Part shown: positions 34,380-42,860 of the stretch, piece after piece
Position numbering within the stretch: position 1 is the first letter of the stretch
How the letters are laid out: each line of letters begins with the position of its first letter
Assembly: GCA_964581355.1 (NCBI GenBank)
Contig: CAZOOA010000009.1
Span: 1 to 64,000, forward strand
Source: CAZOOA01 sp964581355
GTDB lineage: Bacteria > Bacillota > Dethiobacteria > DTU022 > UBA8154
Reading direction: 5' to 3'
DNA length: 64,000 nt
Notes under the pieces: model-generated
What the model saw: the letters and a program-made list of their open reading frames with translations, nothing else
Databases searched by the model: none
Told to the model about the DNA's origin: nothing
Position numbers and translations under genes: made by a program

Positions 34380-35444
34380 TTAAAAATCCCTTACATCAAA
34401 ATAGGCCCGTGAGACGGGCGGCGGTTTTTCGCCTGCTACGGGAGTGCGCAGCAGCAGGGCGCCTTCCAGGGAGTAAAAGGACTGCTTTTTTAACAATGTG
34501 CCAAGGGGATCCCGTGTGTCCAGGTGGCAGATCACAATCTGCCCCCCTTCAACGCCCGCCCGGGCACGGATTTCAGTGATAAGGTCCCGGATGTGGGCAT
34601 GATTATCTTCCTCCCAAACCAGGTCAAAAAGATGGTGGATACGCAAGGGGTGCCCCTTGGGCGGTACGGCGGGCAGACCCATTAGCCGCCTGGCAAAAGG
34701 GGGCATTGCTGCTGCCGCACGCAGCGGCAGGGGGACATGGTCCACAACCTTGGTCGACAGTACCGAGCTGTCCCACAGGCATCCCTGGACGCCGGTATCT
34801 GCTGGCAGTTGAAAAAAACCGCGAAACGGCTGCGGGACAGAGGAAGATAAAGCCGGTTCAGGTGCTGCAAAAGGAGGCACCAAGCTTTCCCGGGGATAAA
34901 AATCATAGTTTCTATGGTATGCTTCCGCTTTTACCCGGGCATCACTGGGGCTTTCCCGGTCGAAAGACCGGATTACCTCCGGGTTTGCTAAGCGTTCATC
35001 CAGGGCGGACATGAAGAAAACACGGAAAGATGCCCCCGTATACATATTCAACTTGCGGACCATGGCCATGGTGGATTGGTTTGACCCCAGCACATATGTA
35101 TAGGCATACCGGGCTCCTTCCTGCAGAACAAATTCTGCAGCTGCCTGGACCAAAGCTTTAGCAGTGCCCTGACGTCTCCTTGCCGGGTGAACCCGCAGGT
35201 CAAAAAAATAGCCCACGTCGACGAAAGAACGATCCAAGCGGACGTTTTTCAAGCAGGCGGAAATGCTCCCGATAACGGATCCCCTATCTTCCGCCAGGTA
35301 TACGGCCCAGTTGTCATAAAGCCGGGGACGAAGGAAAAAGTCTGCCCGCTGGTAATGAAAGACCAGCCCCTGGCCCTGGGTGCAGAGGGAGTCCAGGTAG
35401 CACAATGCACTGTTGTCTTTTTGTTCGGCCTGGCGGATTTTCAT
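34380..35444 (-). CDS. GNAT-family N-acetyltransferase with large C-terminal domain
   Basis: 354 aa. Residues 1-165 are a GNAT domain: VYLAEDRGSVIGSISA (beta4), VGYFFDLRVHPARRRQGTAK (acetyl-CoA loop, R-x-x-G-x-A-like), and a C-terminal AYTYVLGSNQSTMAMVRKL. The following 190 residues are unassigned, with an HHLFDLVWEEDNHAHIRDL segment that may be a second, degenerate GNAT fold. The start overlaps the end of the ketosynthase gene (ATGA, 35441-35444). In ablAB systems a GNAT acetylates beta-lysine made by a lysine 2,3-aminomutase; the aminomutase gene 2.8 kb upstream makes that reaction possible here, but the protein is larger than AblB. Confidence 0.78.
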   Translation of the reverse strand: MKIRQAEQKDNSALCYLDSLCTQGQGLVFHYQRADFFLRPRLYDNWAVYLAEDRGSVIGSISACLKNVRLDRSFVDVGYFFDLRVHPARRRQGTAKALVQAAAEFVLQEGARYAYTYVLGSNQSTMAMVRKLNMYTGASFRVFFMSALDERLANPEVIRSFDRESPSDARVKAEAYHRNYDFYPRESLVPPFAAPEPALSSSVPQPFRGFFQLPADTGVQGCLWDSSVLSTKVVDHVPLPLRAAAAMPPFARRLMGLPAVPPKGHPLRIHHLFDLVWEEDNHAHIRDLITEIRARAGVEGGQIVICHLDTRDPLGTLLKKQSFYSLEGALLLRTPVAGEKPPPVSRAYFDVRDF

Positions 35445-38026
35445 CCTGTATCACCCCATGCAGAGAGGATGAGAGCAGCTTTACCCCCGCCATAACCGTA
35501 TGATGTCACCAGCACGTGCTGAATTGGTTTTTCCGCCTGGCGGGCGGTAGGCACATGGTCGAAAGGGTCGTCTTCATCGGCGCAGCTGAAGTGTGCTGTT
35601 GGGGGGATGGTGCCAGTTTGCAGGGCGCAGAGGGCGGCAGCGACCTGCAGGGGGCCGCCCGCGGAGAACGGCTGTCCTGTAGCACCTTTAATCGACACGA
35701 CAGGCGGGAGGATCTGACAGACCTTAAAAAGGGTGGACAGTGCCTTCACCTCGATAGCGTCACTTCCTTTAAACCCGGAAGCATGGGCAATGACGAGATC
35801 AATCTTTGAAGCGTTGAGTCCGGCCTGCTCCAGGGCTTTTTGGACAGCCTTTACCAGTGCTGCCCCGTCAGGTTTGTTGTACTTAAAATGGTGGCCATCG
35901 CCTGCTGAGCCGAAGCCGGACAAAACAGCATACGGTTTTACACCCCTTTGAGCAGCGCTGTCCGGGTGCTCAATGACGAACAGGGCGCTTCCTTCGCCCG
36001 TTAACTCCCCGTCTCGTTCCCGGTCGAAAGGTCGCCCCGCCCTGCGCGGGTCGGGGCAGGTTGTAAGCAGTTTGGCCCGGGAAAGGATTCCAAAAGCCAG
36101 GGGAAACAGGTTGGAGTCTGTGCCCCCGGCCAGGAACAGGGGGCCAGGCACCTGTCCTGCGTACTCTACATTTTTTGCTGCCCGGCCCAGGGCCAAAAGT
36201 CCGCTTGTACAGCCGGAAGCGAAGGTGACCGCTTCGCCCCCAAGCTGAAAACGGCTGACGAGCTGGTCTTTTGTGTTCTGGCGAAGGCTGTTTAAGGCAT
36301 CGTGAAGACTTCGGCTGTCGGTTTCATGTTCCTTTTCGTCTTCCCGCAGGAGTTTCTCCAGGTGGATCCATGCTTCTACACAGGAAAGAGTCTCACCCAG
36401 GTAGAGTCCGATTGTAGGCTTGCCAGTCATATTTTTGCCGGGTTGCTGGGAGGGCAGTCTTTGATTGCCTTTTTGGCCGGTGTGGAAAGCAAGGCCTGGA
36501 TCAGTCCGGTTGAATTTGCTGTTTCCGGAAATTCTTTCTCTTTCCTCCCCTGCAGGCCTTCCCGGGGTTATGTTAGCGCTGTCCGTTATTGCCCCGCCAG
36601 GGGCAGGTGTCATTAAGCCGGCATCGGTCAGTGCTTCCTTAGCTGCTGCGCAGGCCAGTTGAGTGTTGCGCGGCATGCCGGCAACTGCCGGCATGCCGCG
36701 GACCAGTGCTGCAGTGGATGGCCCCGCCTTGTTCGCTCCGGGTGGAAGGTAATGTTCTGCTCCACTGGCGCCGTTGAGCAAGGCCTGGAAAAAAGTGTCA
36801 CGCCCGAGTCCGAGAGCAGAAGCCACACCCATCCCGGTAATAACAGCTTTGGACGCTGACATCTGTTGGCCTGAAGGAGAAAACAAAAAATACTTATTTC
36901 CACGTCCTGCTTGATTATTTCTCCATCCCTGCTCTTTGTACTGCCCGCTGTCCCGGTCCCATGGTGCTGCAAGAGCGATGGCAGCCGACTCTCCCGCAGG
37001 TCCATCCGCAAAAACAATGGCCCGACGAATTGCTTCGCGATTGCGGAGAGGAGATAAAGGTTCAGGCTGTAGACTCGAAAATTGTTTCCAGGCATCTGAA
37101 TTGGGGGCTTGCATCCAGGCAACCGCCAGTCCGCAGGCCAGTGCCGGGCCGGCAGCAAGCATCCCGGGGAAAGGAGCGGGGAGAGTTGTTGTGTCCAGCA
37201 AAAGATCCACCCCTTCACCATCAGGAAACGCCTCTGCTGCCAGCTGCTGGAGCAGGGCTTCTTTTTCATTCTTCTTTCCTGCCATGCGTGCTGTGGCGTA
37301 GCCGCAGATATAGGCGAGCGGCCTGGATGCAGAGGGGGTCGCCCCAGCCTTTTCACCCTGGAGATGGAAGATGGCACAGCCTTCAGCCAACTCTACCGGC
37401 CCTTTATCGGGAGAGTTTTTGGAATAAATCCCGGCCAGGGCAGGAAAAAGCAGGTTGCCCGATGGAGAGTCGACCCCTCCGGCCAAAAGAGCCGGCACCT
37501 CTGCCCTGGTCAAGGCCCGGTAACCCATGCCCAGGGCATGGAGCCCGGATGTCAAAGGGTCGCTTAAGGTTTCGCACATCCCCTGCAGGCGAAGGGAAAC
37601 GGCAATATGAGAGGCATGGGCCAGGGGGAGACCGTAATGAAGGGCCCATGGAGGCAGGGCTTTAGGCCCTTGCTGCCTGAAAATAGCCAGGTAATGCTCC
37701 AGGGCACTTATGTCTAGCAGGGATGTCCCGATAATAACCCCTGTTTGTCGGTGAATCCCTGAACTGCCAGGATAAGCCTGTGCCAGGGCTGTGCGGGAAG
37801 CGGCAATGGCCAACAGGGAAGCCCGCCAGCCTTTTTGGCCCAGTTCTCCGGTAATGCCGTGGTCCTGCGAGGATAAGGGGCAAAGTTTATTATCCCGGTT
37901 TATCCGTTCACTACGGTCCATGCCTGCTCTGAACGGGGAAAGGGCTTCATCACCCCTGCCGAAAGGGCTGAACCTTCCCTGGCCTGTAATGGCCACTTTT
38001 ATCTTCCCGGCTTCTTCTCCATACAT
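35441..38026 (-). CDS. fused double beta-ketoacyl synthase (inactive and active-like domains)
   Basis: 861 aa from ATG at 38026 (GGAG 8 nt upstream; a GTG at 38044 is in frame). Two thiolase-fold ketosynthase domains in tandem. In the first (about residues 10-380) the nucleophile motif reads LSDPLTSGLHALG with Leu for Cys, so it is dead, like a chain-length factor. The second (about 390-860) has Cys606 in ASGCTSG and His748 in VIAHASG, but the second catalytic His is Gln785 (KGATGQP instead of KGATGH). A Cys-His-Gln set is unusual; thiolase-like condensing enzymes use Cys-His-His or Cys-His-Asn. No acyl carrier protein, ketoreductase or acyltransferase is nearby. It probably condenses or transfers an acyl group in the cluster's product. 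Confidence 0.85.
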   Translation of the reverse strand: MYGEEAGKIKVAITGQGRFSPFGRGDEALSPFRAGMDRSERINRDNKLCPLSSQDHGITGELGQKGWRASLLAIAASRTALAQAYPGSSGIHRQTGVIIGTSLLDISALEHYLAIFRQQGPKALPPWALHYGLPLAHASHIAVSLRLQGMCETLSDPLTSGLHALGMGYRALTRAEVPALLAGGVDSPSGNLLFPALAGIYSKNSPDKGPVELAEGCAIFHLQGEKAGATPSASRPLAYICGYATARMAGKKNEKEALLQQLAAEAFPDGEGVDLLLDTTTLPAPFPGMLAAGPALACGLAVAWMQAPNSDAWKQFSSLQPEPLSPLRNREAIRRAIVFADGPAGESAAIALAAPWDRDSGQYKEQGWRNNQAGRGNKYFLFSPSGQQMSASKAVITGMGVASALGLGRDTFFQALLNGASGAEHYLPPGANKAGPSTAALVRGMPAVAGMPRNTQLACAAAKEALTDAGLMTPAPGGAITDSANITPGRPAGEERERISGNSKFNRTDPGLAFHTGQKGNQRLPSQQPGKNMTGKPTIGLYLGETLSCVEAWIHLEKLLREDEKEHETDSRSLHDALNSLRQNTKDQLVSRFQLGGEAVTFASGCTSGLLALGRAAKNVEYAGQVPGPLFLAGGTDSNLFPLAFGILSRAKLLTTCPDPRRAGRPFDRERDGELTGEGSALFVIEHPDSAAQRGVKPYAVLSGFGSAGDGHHFKYNKPDGAALVKAVQKALEQAGLNASKIDLVIAHASGFKGSDAIEVKALSTLFKVCQILPPVVSIKGATGQPFSAGGPLQVAAALCALQTGTIPPTAHFSCADEDDPFDHVPTARQAEKPIQHVLVTSYGYGGGKAALILSAWGDTG

Positions 38027-38113
38027 TAGATGCTCTCCTCTCACCGTAGGGGAGTGATGTCAGTGTGCCAGGTTGTCTTTATTGTTGCAGATGGTTACTA
38101 CTCAGCCTACTAA

Positions 38114-38137
38114 TTTTATTGCGTATACATCGGGAAG
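38114..38137. repeat. short dispersed repeat D, copy 2
   Basis: TTTTATTGCGTATACATCGG followed by GAAG, matching 1797-1820 at 23 of 24 bases. It lies between kamA and the ketosynthase gene. Confidence 0.5.
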
Positions 38138-38218
38138 CAAATGTAGATAAATTTCTGACCTTTACCCTTAAAGCTTGTTCCGCTGGCTCAGGATCAAAAA
38201 AGTTTACCAGGAAACAGT

Positions 38219-39391
38219 TCAGCGCAGCGGATCTCCTTGGGGGCCAGCGCTGCGCTGTATCTGTTGTGCTTCAGGGTAGGTATAAATTTTCCCTTCATAG
38301 TTGCGCAGGACAACTCTGTCCGGTGTCTGGCTGATCAAATACGGTGGCATCACCGGAATTTTTCCTCCTCCACCGGGTGCATCGATGCAAAAGGTTGGCA
38401 CGCCAAGTCCGCTGGTGTGGCCGCGCAAAGTTTCTACAATCTTGATTCCAGCAGCCACTTTCGTCCGGAAGTGTTCTATGCCCGGGGCGGGATCACACTG
38501 ATACAGGTAGTAGGGGCGGACCCGGATTTTTAACAGTTGGTGACTCAGTTCTTTCAAGACCTGTGCGCAGTCGTTTATCCCGGCCAGCAGGACCGACTGG
38601 TTGCCCAGGGGAATTCCGGCATCGGCCAGGAGGTTGCAGGCGACCGCAGCAGGGGCTGTGACCTCCCTGGGGTGGTTGAACTGCAGATTCAGGTAAAGGG
38701 GGGCATAGCCGGCCAGAATTTTGCATAGCTTTTGGTTGATCCGTTGGGGCATTACTGCCGGCATCCTGGTGCCGATGCGGATAATTTCCACGTGGTCTAT
38801 CGAGCGCAGCTGTTTAAGCATCCCGTCAAGCTGGTCATCCTCCAGCAGCAGGGGATCGCCGCCGGAAAGGAGCACATCCCTTATAACCGGCCTTTGCCGT
38901 ATGTAATCAATAGCGGCCTGGATCTGCTCCGCACTTCTGGCCTGCTCGGCTGCCCCGATCAGGCGGCGGCGGGTGCAGTGCCGGCAGTACATGGCACACT
39001 GGTCGGTGACCAGCAGCAAAACTCGATCCGGGTAGCGATGGACCAGCCCGGGCATAGGGGAGCTTGCCTCTTCCTGCAGGGGGTCGGGTGAAACTTGGTC
39101 TTCCCTTGAAGGGTGGTTCCCATATTGTTCCAATATTGTAGGCACTCCCTGCTGGCGTAGCGGGCAGTTTTCCTTGCCGGGATCCATCAAGGAGGCATAA
39201 TAGGGGGTGATGGCCAGGCGAAAAAAAGGGGGGCAACATTGCTCCAGTCCCTGGATTTCTTTTTCCCCCAGATCCAGGATTTGCTGTAGCTGTTCCAGGG
39301 TTGTGATCCGGTTGTCCAGCTGCCAGCGCCAGTCCTCCCACTGCCCTGCAGTCACATCTTTCCACAAAGGGATTTCCCGAAAACTTCGCAT
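38219..39391 (-). CDS. kamA: lysine 2,3-aminomutase (PLP and radical SAM)
   Basis: 390 aa from ATG at 39391, GGAGG 10 nt upstream (TTG at 39394 also possible). The radical SAM motif CAMYCRHC (Cys132, Cys136, Cys139) follows TDQ, as in KamA. The two Asp residues that hold the lysine epsilon-amino group in the clostridial enzyme are present in YQCDPAPGIEHFRT and CIDAPGGGGKIPV; glutamate 2,3-aminomutases lack them. The PLP lysine is in the GGGGKIP stretch region. It converts L-lysine to L-beta-lysine, used for osmolytes, fermentation, or natural products. No kamD/E or other lysine fermentation genes are near, which favours a biosynthetic role. The gap to the ketosynthase start is 192 nt. Confidence 0.88.
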   Translation of the reverse strand: MRSFREIPLWKDVTAGQWEDWRWQLDNRITTLEQLQQILDLGEKEIQGLEQCCPPFFRLAITPYYASLMDPGKENCPLRQQGVPTILEQYGNHPSREDQVSPDPLQEEASSPMPGLVHRYPDRVLLLVTDQCAMYCRHCTRRRLIGAAEQARSAEQIQAAIDYIRQRPVIRDVLLSGGDPLLLEDDQLDGMLKQLRSIDHVEIIRIGTRMPAVMPQRINQKLCKILAGYAPLYLNLQFNHPREVTAPAAVACNLLADAGIPLGNQSVLLAGINDCAQVLKELSHQLLKIRVRPYYLYQCDPAPGIEHFRTKVAAGIKIVETLRGHTSGLGVPTFCIDAPGGGGKIPVMPPYLISQTPDRVVLRNYEGKIYTYPEAQQIQRSAGPQGDPLR

Positions 39392-39478
39392 CAACCGACT
39401 TCCTCCCAGATAGCTGCTGAAATCTTTCCTCCAGGTGCAGGTCCGTTCGTGCCTGTTTGTTTCTTTTTCTTATACTTC

Positions 39479-39506
39479 TTGACAGGTTGTTACTATATTT
39501 TATATT
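39479..39506 (+). promoter_or_regulatory. promoter-like sequence in the spacer upstream of the ncRNA candidate
   Basis: TTGACA at 39479-39484 and TATATT at 39501-39506, 16-nt spacer, plus strand. On the minus strand TTGTCA (ending near 39590) and TATTTT spaced 17 nt could drive kamA. ACGAT and ATCGT flank CTGAA at about 39572-39586 as a small palindrome. Confidence 0.4.
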
Positions 39507-39809
39507 TTGGGACAGGAAATTCCTGCAGGAAATACTTTTTTGGACAGTGTTCCAGCCAAAAATACAAAAAATACGATCTGAAATCGTTGTTGACAAAAAA
39601 TTTACAAAGAAATAAGGGGATTTTTAGTTGTATTTAAAGGTGGGCAGTTTTTTGATCTCGAAATAAAAACAGAAACCTGCTGGGGAAAGCATGATTGGGC
39701 TCCTATCCCGGGTTTTTTATCAGATGTGTGAGTTTAGCATGTCTAAATCTGCAGCAGGTTTTGGAGTTTAGAGGGAACTTGAACGGTGCTGATTCGTCTA
39801 TAGTATGAA

Positions 39810-40145
39810 AATGGAGTTTCCGTTTCCCGGTATCGGCTCCGGTTATCTTCGCGGCAAAGCGCTAGGGCTCAGTTCAAGCTTCCGCCGGCCGACCTGCAAA
39901 CTTAGGCGTCCTGCCACGGTTGCAGGCGGCGGGCGTTCATGCCCGCCGGGCCGGTTCCCAGCATTTACTTCGCCAAGCGCTTATTGCCGCTTGACAAAGT
40001 CGCCGATACAGGGAAAGCGGACCTCCTCCAAGCGGGGAACGGGCTTGAAAACCCATTTTCATCCCCTGTTGTGGCCCGCAAGGGCCGTGGCGGTTAGTAT
40101 AAACCCGGTATAAAGCAGATAAGTGCCTTTTCGCACTTATTATTT
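39810..40145 (+). ncRNA. candidate structured non-coding RNA (HEARO/omega-RNA-like size; identity open)
   Basis: About 330 nt, much richer in GC than its flanks and with no credible gene. Perfect or near-perfect hairpins: GGCGGGC/GCCCGCC (39926-39945), CAAGCG/CGCTTG (39974-39993), TGAAAA/TTTTCA inside GGGG/CCCC (40034-40066), GGCCC-GCAA-GGGCC with a GNRA tetraloop (40073-40086), and ATAAGTGC/GCACTTAT (40119-40140). CGGGC at 40040 and GCCCG at 40074 could make a pseudoknot. The plus strand is chosen because the tetraloop is GNRA only on that strand. Compactness and multi-hairpin layout are like HEARO (IscB omega) RNAs, but I cannot confirm the family, and no iscB gene is present. Confidence 0.45.
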
Positions 40146-40183
40146 CCACACTATTAGAAGTAAAAGTACCGAGGGGGTATTAC

Positions 40184-41875
40184 ATGTTCAGGATGACAAC
40201 GCTTGTTGGTTTATCTTTTTCGTTTCTTTTCTTTTTGGCTGCGGTTCTTTTGCCCGGATGCGCACCGGAGCAGCCCGAACACCGGGTAACCCTGGAAGCC
40301 GAACCTGCTGGAGCGGGAGAGGTATCAGGTAGCGGAACTTACCTGGAAGGAGAGGAAGTCACGGTGGAAGCAGACCCTGGCGAGGAGTATGAGTTCAAGA
40401 ATTGGCTGGAAGATGGAGAAAAGGTAAGCAGCCAGCAGCAGTATGCGTTGGAAATTACTGGAGAAAAAAAGCTAATCGCGGAGTTTGAGCAAAAGGAAGA
40501 AGCAGTAGAAGAAGACAAGTACGAGTTGACGGTAAAAGCCAGCGATGATGCAAGGGGTAGTGTAGACGGCAGTGGAGTCTACCCGGAAGGGAAAGAAGTG
40601 ACGATAACGGCCCAAGCCCAGGAGGGGTACCACTTCTTATTCTGGGAAAGGGACGGAATGATGCGGGGTCCGGATAAGGAGCTGGAAGTTCAGGCCCATG
40701 ATGATAAAGAATTCATTGCCCATTTCGGCATGGATGCCGTAGAGGGGGTCATGCCCCCGGAATTTGTATTTGATCTGTACCAGGAAATGGCCGATCCCGG
40801 TGAGAATATGTTCATGTCCCCGGTCAGCATTTACTTGGCGCTTACCTTGGCTTATAATGGTGCTGACGGGGAAACCAGGCAGGAAATCGGGGAACTGCTC
40901 CGTGCCGCAGAAATGGACCTGGACTCTTTTAATGAAAAGTGTGCGAATTTCAGGGAGTTCCTGGAAGCCGGGTCTGACGGGGTGGAACTTTCTATCGCCG
41001 ATTCCCTCTGGTTGGAAGAGGGGGTCGAGTTCTCTGAGGATTACCTGGATACATTGGACCGTTACCACGGCGCCGAGGCCAGGGAGCTTGACTTCGCTTC
41101 CCCGGCTGCTCCTGCGGAAATAAACCAGTGGGTTTCGGAAGAGACTGAGGAGATGATTGAAGAGCTTTTTGGGGAAGATCAACCTCTGCCAGCCCAGTAT
41201 TTTATCCTCTTGAATGCAATTTACTTCCAGGGGCAGTGGCTGGAAGACTTTGACCCGGAAAAAACAGAGGAAAAAGAGTTCACTTTGCACGATGGTTCGA
41301 CAACAGAAGTGCCCATGATGCAGCGGGAAAGTGAAGATATTGACGAGTACCAGCACCTGGCCGGCAATGGATTCGAAGCGGTGCGCATTCCTTATGGAGG
41401 GGAAGTAACGGACCCATACGGCGACGGTACCCGCATGGGCATGTATGTTTTTGTCCCTGATTACAGTCTGGAAGATTTTTATGGTCAGCTAAATGCGGAG
41501 AACTGGGCGGAATGGATGGATAATTTTCATTCCAAAGAGGGGATAATTGGCCTGCCGAGATTTGAGATCGAACACGAAGAGTTGTTAAGAGAACACTTGA
41601 CGGAATTAGGCATGGAAAAGTCCTTCCAGGACCGGGCAGATTTTGGCGGCATGTCTCCCCAGGGAGATGGTTTTTTCCTGGATGAAATCAAGCACAAGGC
41701 GGTTATCGAAGTGGATGAAAAAGGCACGGAAGCCGCAGCGGTTACTGCAGCACTGGGTATGGGCGACGGCCCGGAGCCCTTTGAAGTCATTGCCGACCGT
41801 CCTTTCTTCTTTGTTATCCGGGACGACGAGGCCGAAAGCATTCTTTTTGCCGGGGCATTGGTTGATCCCAGCTAA
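40184..41875 (+). CDS. secreted serpin lipoprotein with two InlB B-repeat-like domains
   Basis: 563 aa. A signal peptide ends in the lipobox VLLPGC, then two repeats of about 75 residues (AEPAGAGEVSGSGTYLEGEEV and ASDDARGSVDGSGVYPEGKEV, each with a Y.F..W motif) of the bacterial InlB_B/Listeria-Bacteroides type. The serpin fold occupies about residues 195-563 (MFMSPVSIYLALTLAYNGADG, ILLNAIYFQGQWLEDF, DRPFFFVIRD). The reactive-loop hinge EKGTEAAAVTAA is of the inhibitory kind. Counting from the hinge Glu as P17, P1 falls near the Asp in LGMGDG, an uncommon residue. It should trap an external protease at the cell surface. The ribosome site is a weak GAGGGGG 8 nt upstream. Confidence 0.88.
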   Translation: MFRMTTLVGLSFSFLFFLAAVLLPGCAPEQPEHRVTLEAEPAGAGEVSGSGTYLEGEEVTVEADPGEEYEFKNWLEDGEKVSSQQQYALEITGEKKLIAEFEQKEEAVEEDKYELTVKASDDARGSVDGSGVYPEGKEVTITAQAQEGYHFLFWERDGMMRGPDKELEVQAHDDKEFIAHFGMDAVEGVMPPEFVFDLYQEMADPGENMFMSPVSIYLALTLAYNGADGETRQEIGELLRAAEMDLDSFNEKCANFREFLEAGSDGVELSIADSLWLEEGVEFSEDYLDTLDRYHGAEARELDFASPAAPAEINQWVSEETEEMIEELFGEDQPLPAQYFILLNAIYFQGQWLEDFDPEKTEEKEFTLHDGSTTEVPMMQRESEDIDEYQHLAGNGFEAVRIPYGGEVTDPYGDGTRMGMYVFVPDYSLEDFYGQLNAENWAEWMDNFHSKEGIIGLPRFEIEHEELLREHLTELGMEKSFQDRADFGGMSPQGDGFFLDEIKHKAVIEVDEKGTEAAAVTAALGMGDGPEPFEVIADRPFFFVIRDDEAESILFAGALVDPS

Positions 41876-41939
41876 TGCCCCCAGTTGTTTCCTGGCCCCG
41901 GAATGTTTTTTTAGTCAGTGATTTATCAATGGAGTGATC

Positions 41940-42611
41940 ATGATTAATCGGCAAATACCTTTTTTGATAACCATTGCTTATTTTATCTCTTTTGCTTTTA
42001 TCCGTATTGCCGTCATTTTAGCCGGGTCTGCCCAGGGCCTTTCTGCCGACAAATATATCTATATCGGCAGAAATATCATTTTATTCGGCTACCATATCCA
42101 CCATTTTTATATTGGCTTTATCATGATCTGCTATGCGGCCTGGATGGCCATTGTCCATACAGAGACTATGGACCGAAAATTGATGGCCCTGGTCTTTGGT
42201 GCTGGGCTTGGCCTGTTTATGGATGAAATCGGGATGCTTTTGACGGGAAGTTACCACAACCGGCTTACTTTTCTTATTTCAACCCTGCTGGCTGTTATGC
42301 TGTTGAATATTGTTTTTTTCCCCAGCTTTTGGGCAGAAGCCCGGGAGAACTTGAAAAGATCCACTTCCTGGGTAGCAAAATTTTTATTACGACAAGATCA
42401 TTTTATTAAGGTGGTGGATTATATGAGTGAGAAAACGGGACGGACTGAACGGGCAAGCCTGATCATCACAGGTTTGATTTTTCTGTCTATCGGGGTGTTG
42501 ATCCTGTTCTATCCCCGGTTTGTACACTACTGGGTAGCCGGCGGTTTCTTTATTCAGGGTGTGTCTTCCATGATCAGGGCCTGGTACAGTAAAGAAACTG
42601 AGCGGGAATAA
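41940..42611 (+). CDS. multi-pass membrane protein of unknown function
   Basis: 223 aa from ATG at 41940 (GGAG 5 nt upstream). About six membrane helices. A His-rich stretch GYHIHHFYIGF near residue 50 and GLFMDEIGMLLTG near residue 98 could bind metal or form a polar site within the membrane. No family is recognised. A 36-codon open frame starts one base after the stop (42612-42722) and is hydrophobic, but has no clear support. Confidence 0.6.
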   Translation: MINRQIPFLITIAYFISFAFIRIAVILAGSAQGLSADKYIYIGRNIILFGYHIHHFYIGFIMICYAAWMAIVHTETMDRKLMALVFGAGLGLFMDEIGMLLTGSYHNRLTFLISTLLAVMLLNIVFFPSFWAEARENLKRSTSWVAKFLLRQDHFIKVVDYMSEKTGRTERASLIITGLIFLSIGVLILFYPRFVHYWVAGGFFIQGVSSMIRAWYSKETERE

Positions 42612-42860
42612 ATGCCGTTTTATCTCTGGTGGTTTGCCCTACAGCTTTCGATCCTGGCCCAGTTATGGTGGGAAAACATGATATTCCAAGATATCCTTTC
42701 GTATATTTTTAAATTGCTTTAAACATGTTATAATATTCGCAAAATACAACCATTTAAGGCTTGCATACTTGAGGCGAATCCAGTTCAAGTCCCATGGAAA
42801 ACAAAACTTTTTGATGAGTCTCTTGAGCTTGTTTAAATGGTTCAAAGGAGTGGGAGAGAA

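Noticed and set aside
36961..37665. 234-codon plus-strand frame inside the ketosynthase gene
   Set aside because: Shadow frame: Pro/Arg-rich, no start signals, opposite a clear ketosynthase.
42612..42722. 36-codon hydrophobic frame directly after the membrane protein gene
   Set aside because: Only a weak AGCGGG ribosome site and no homology; kept as a possibility in the membrane protein entry.
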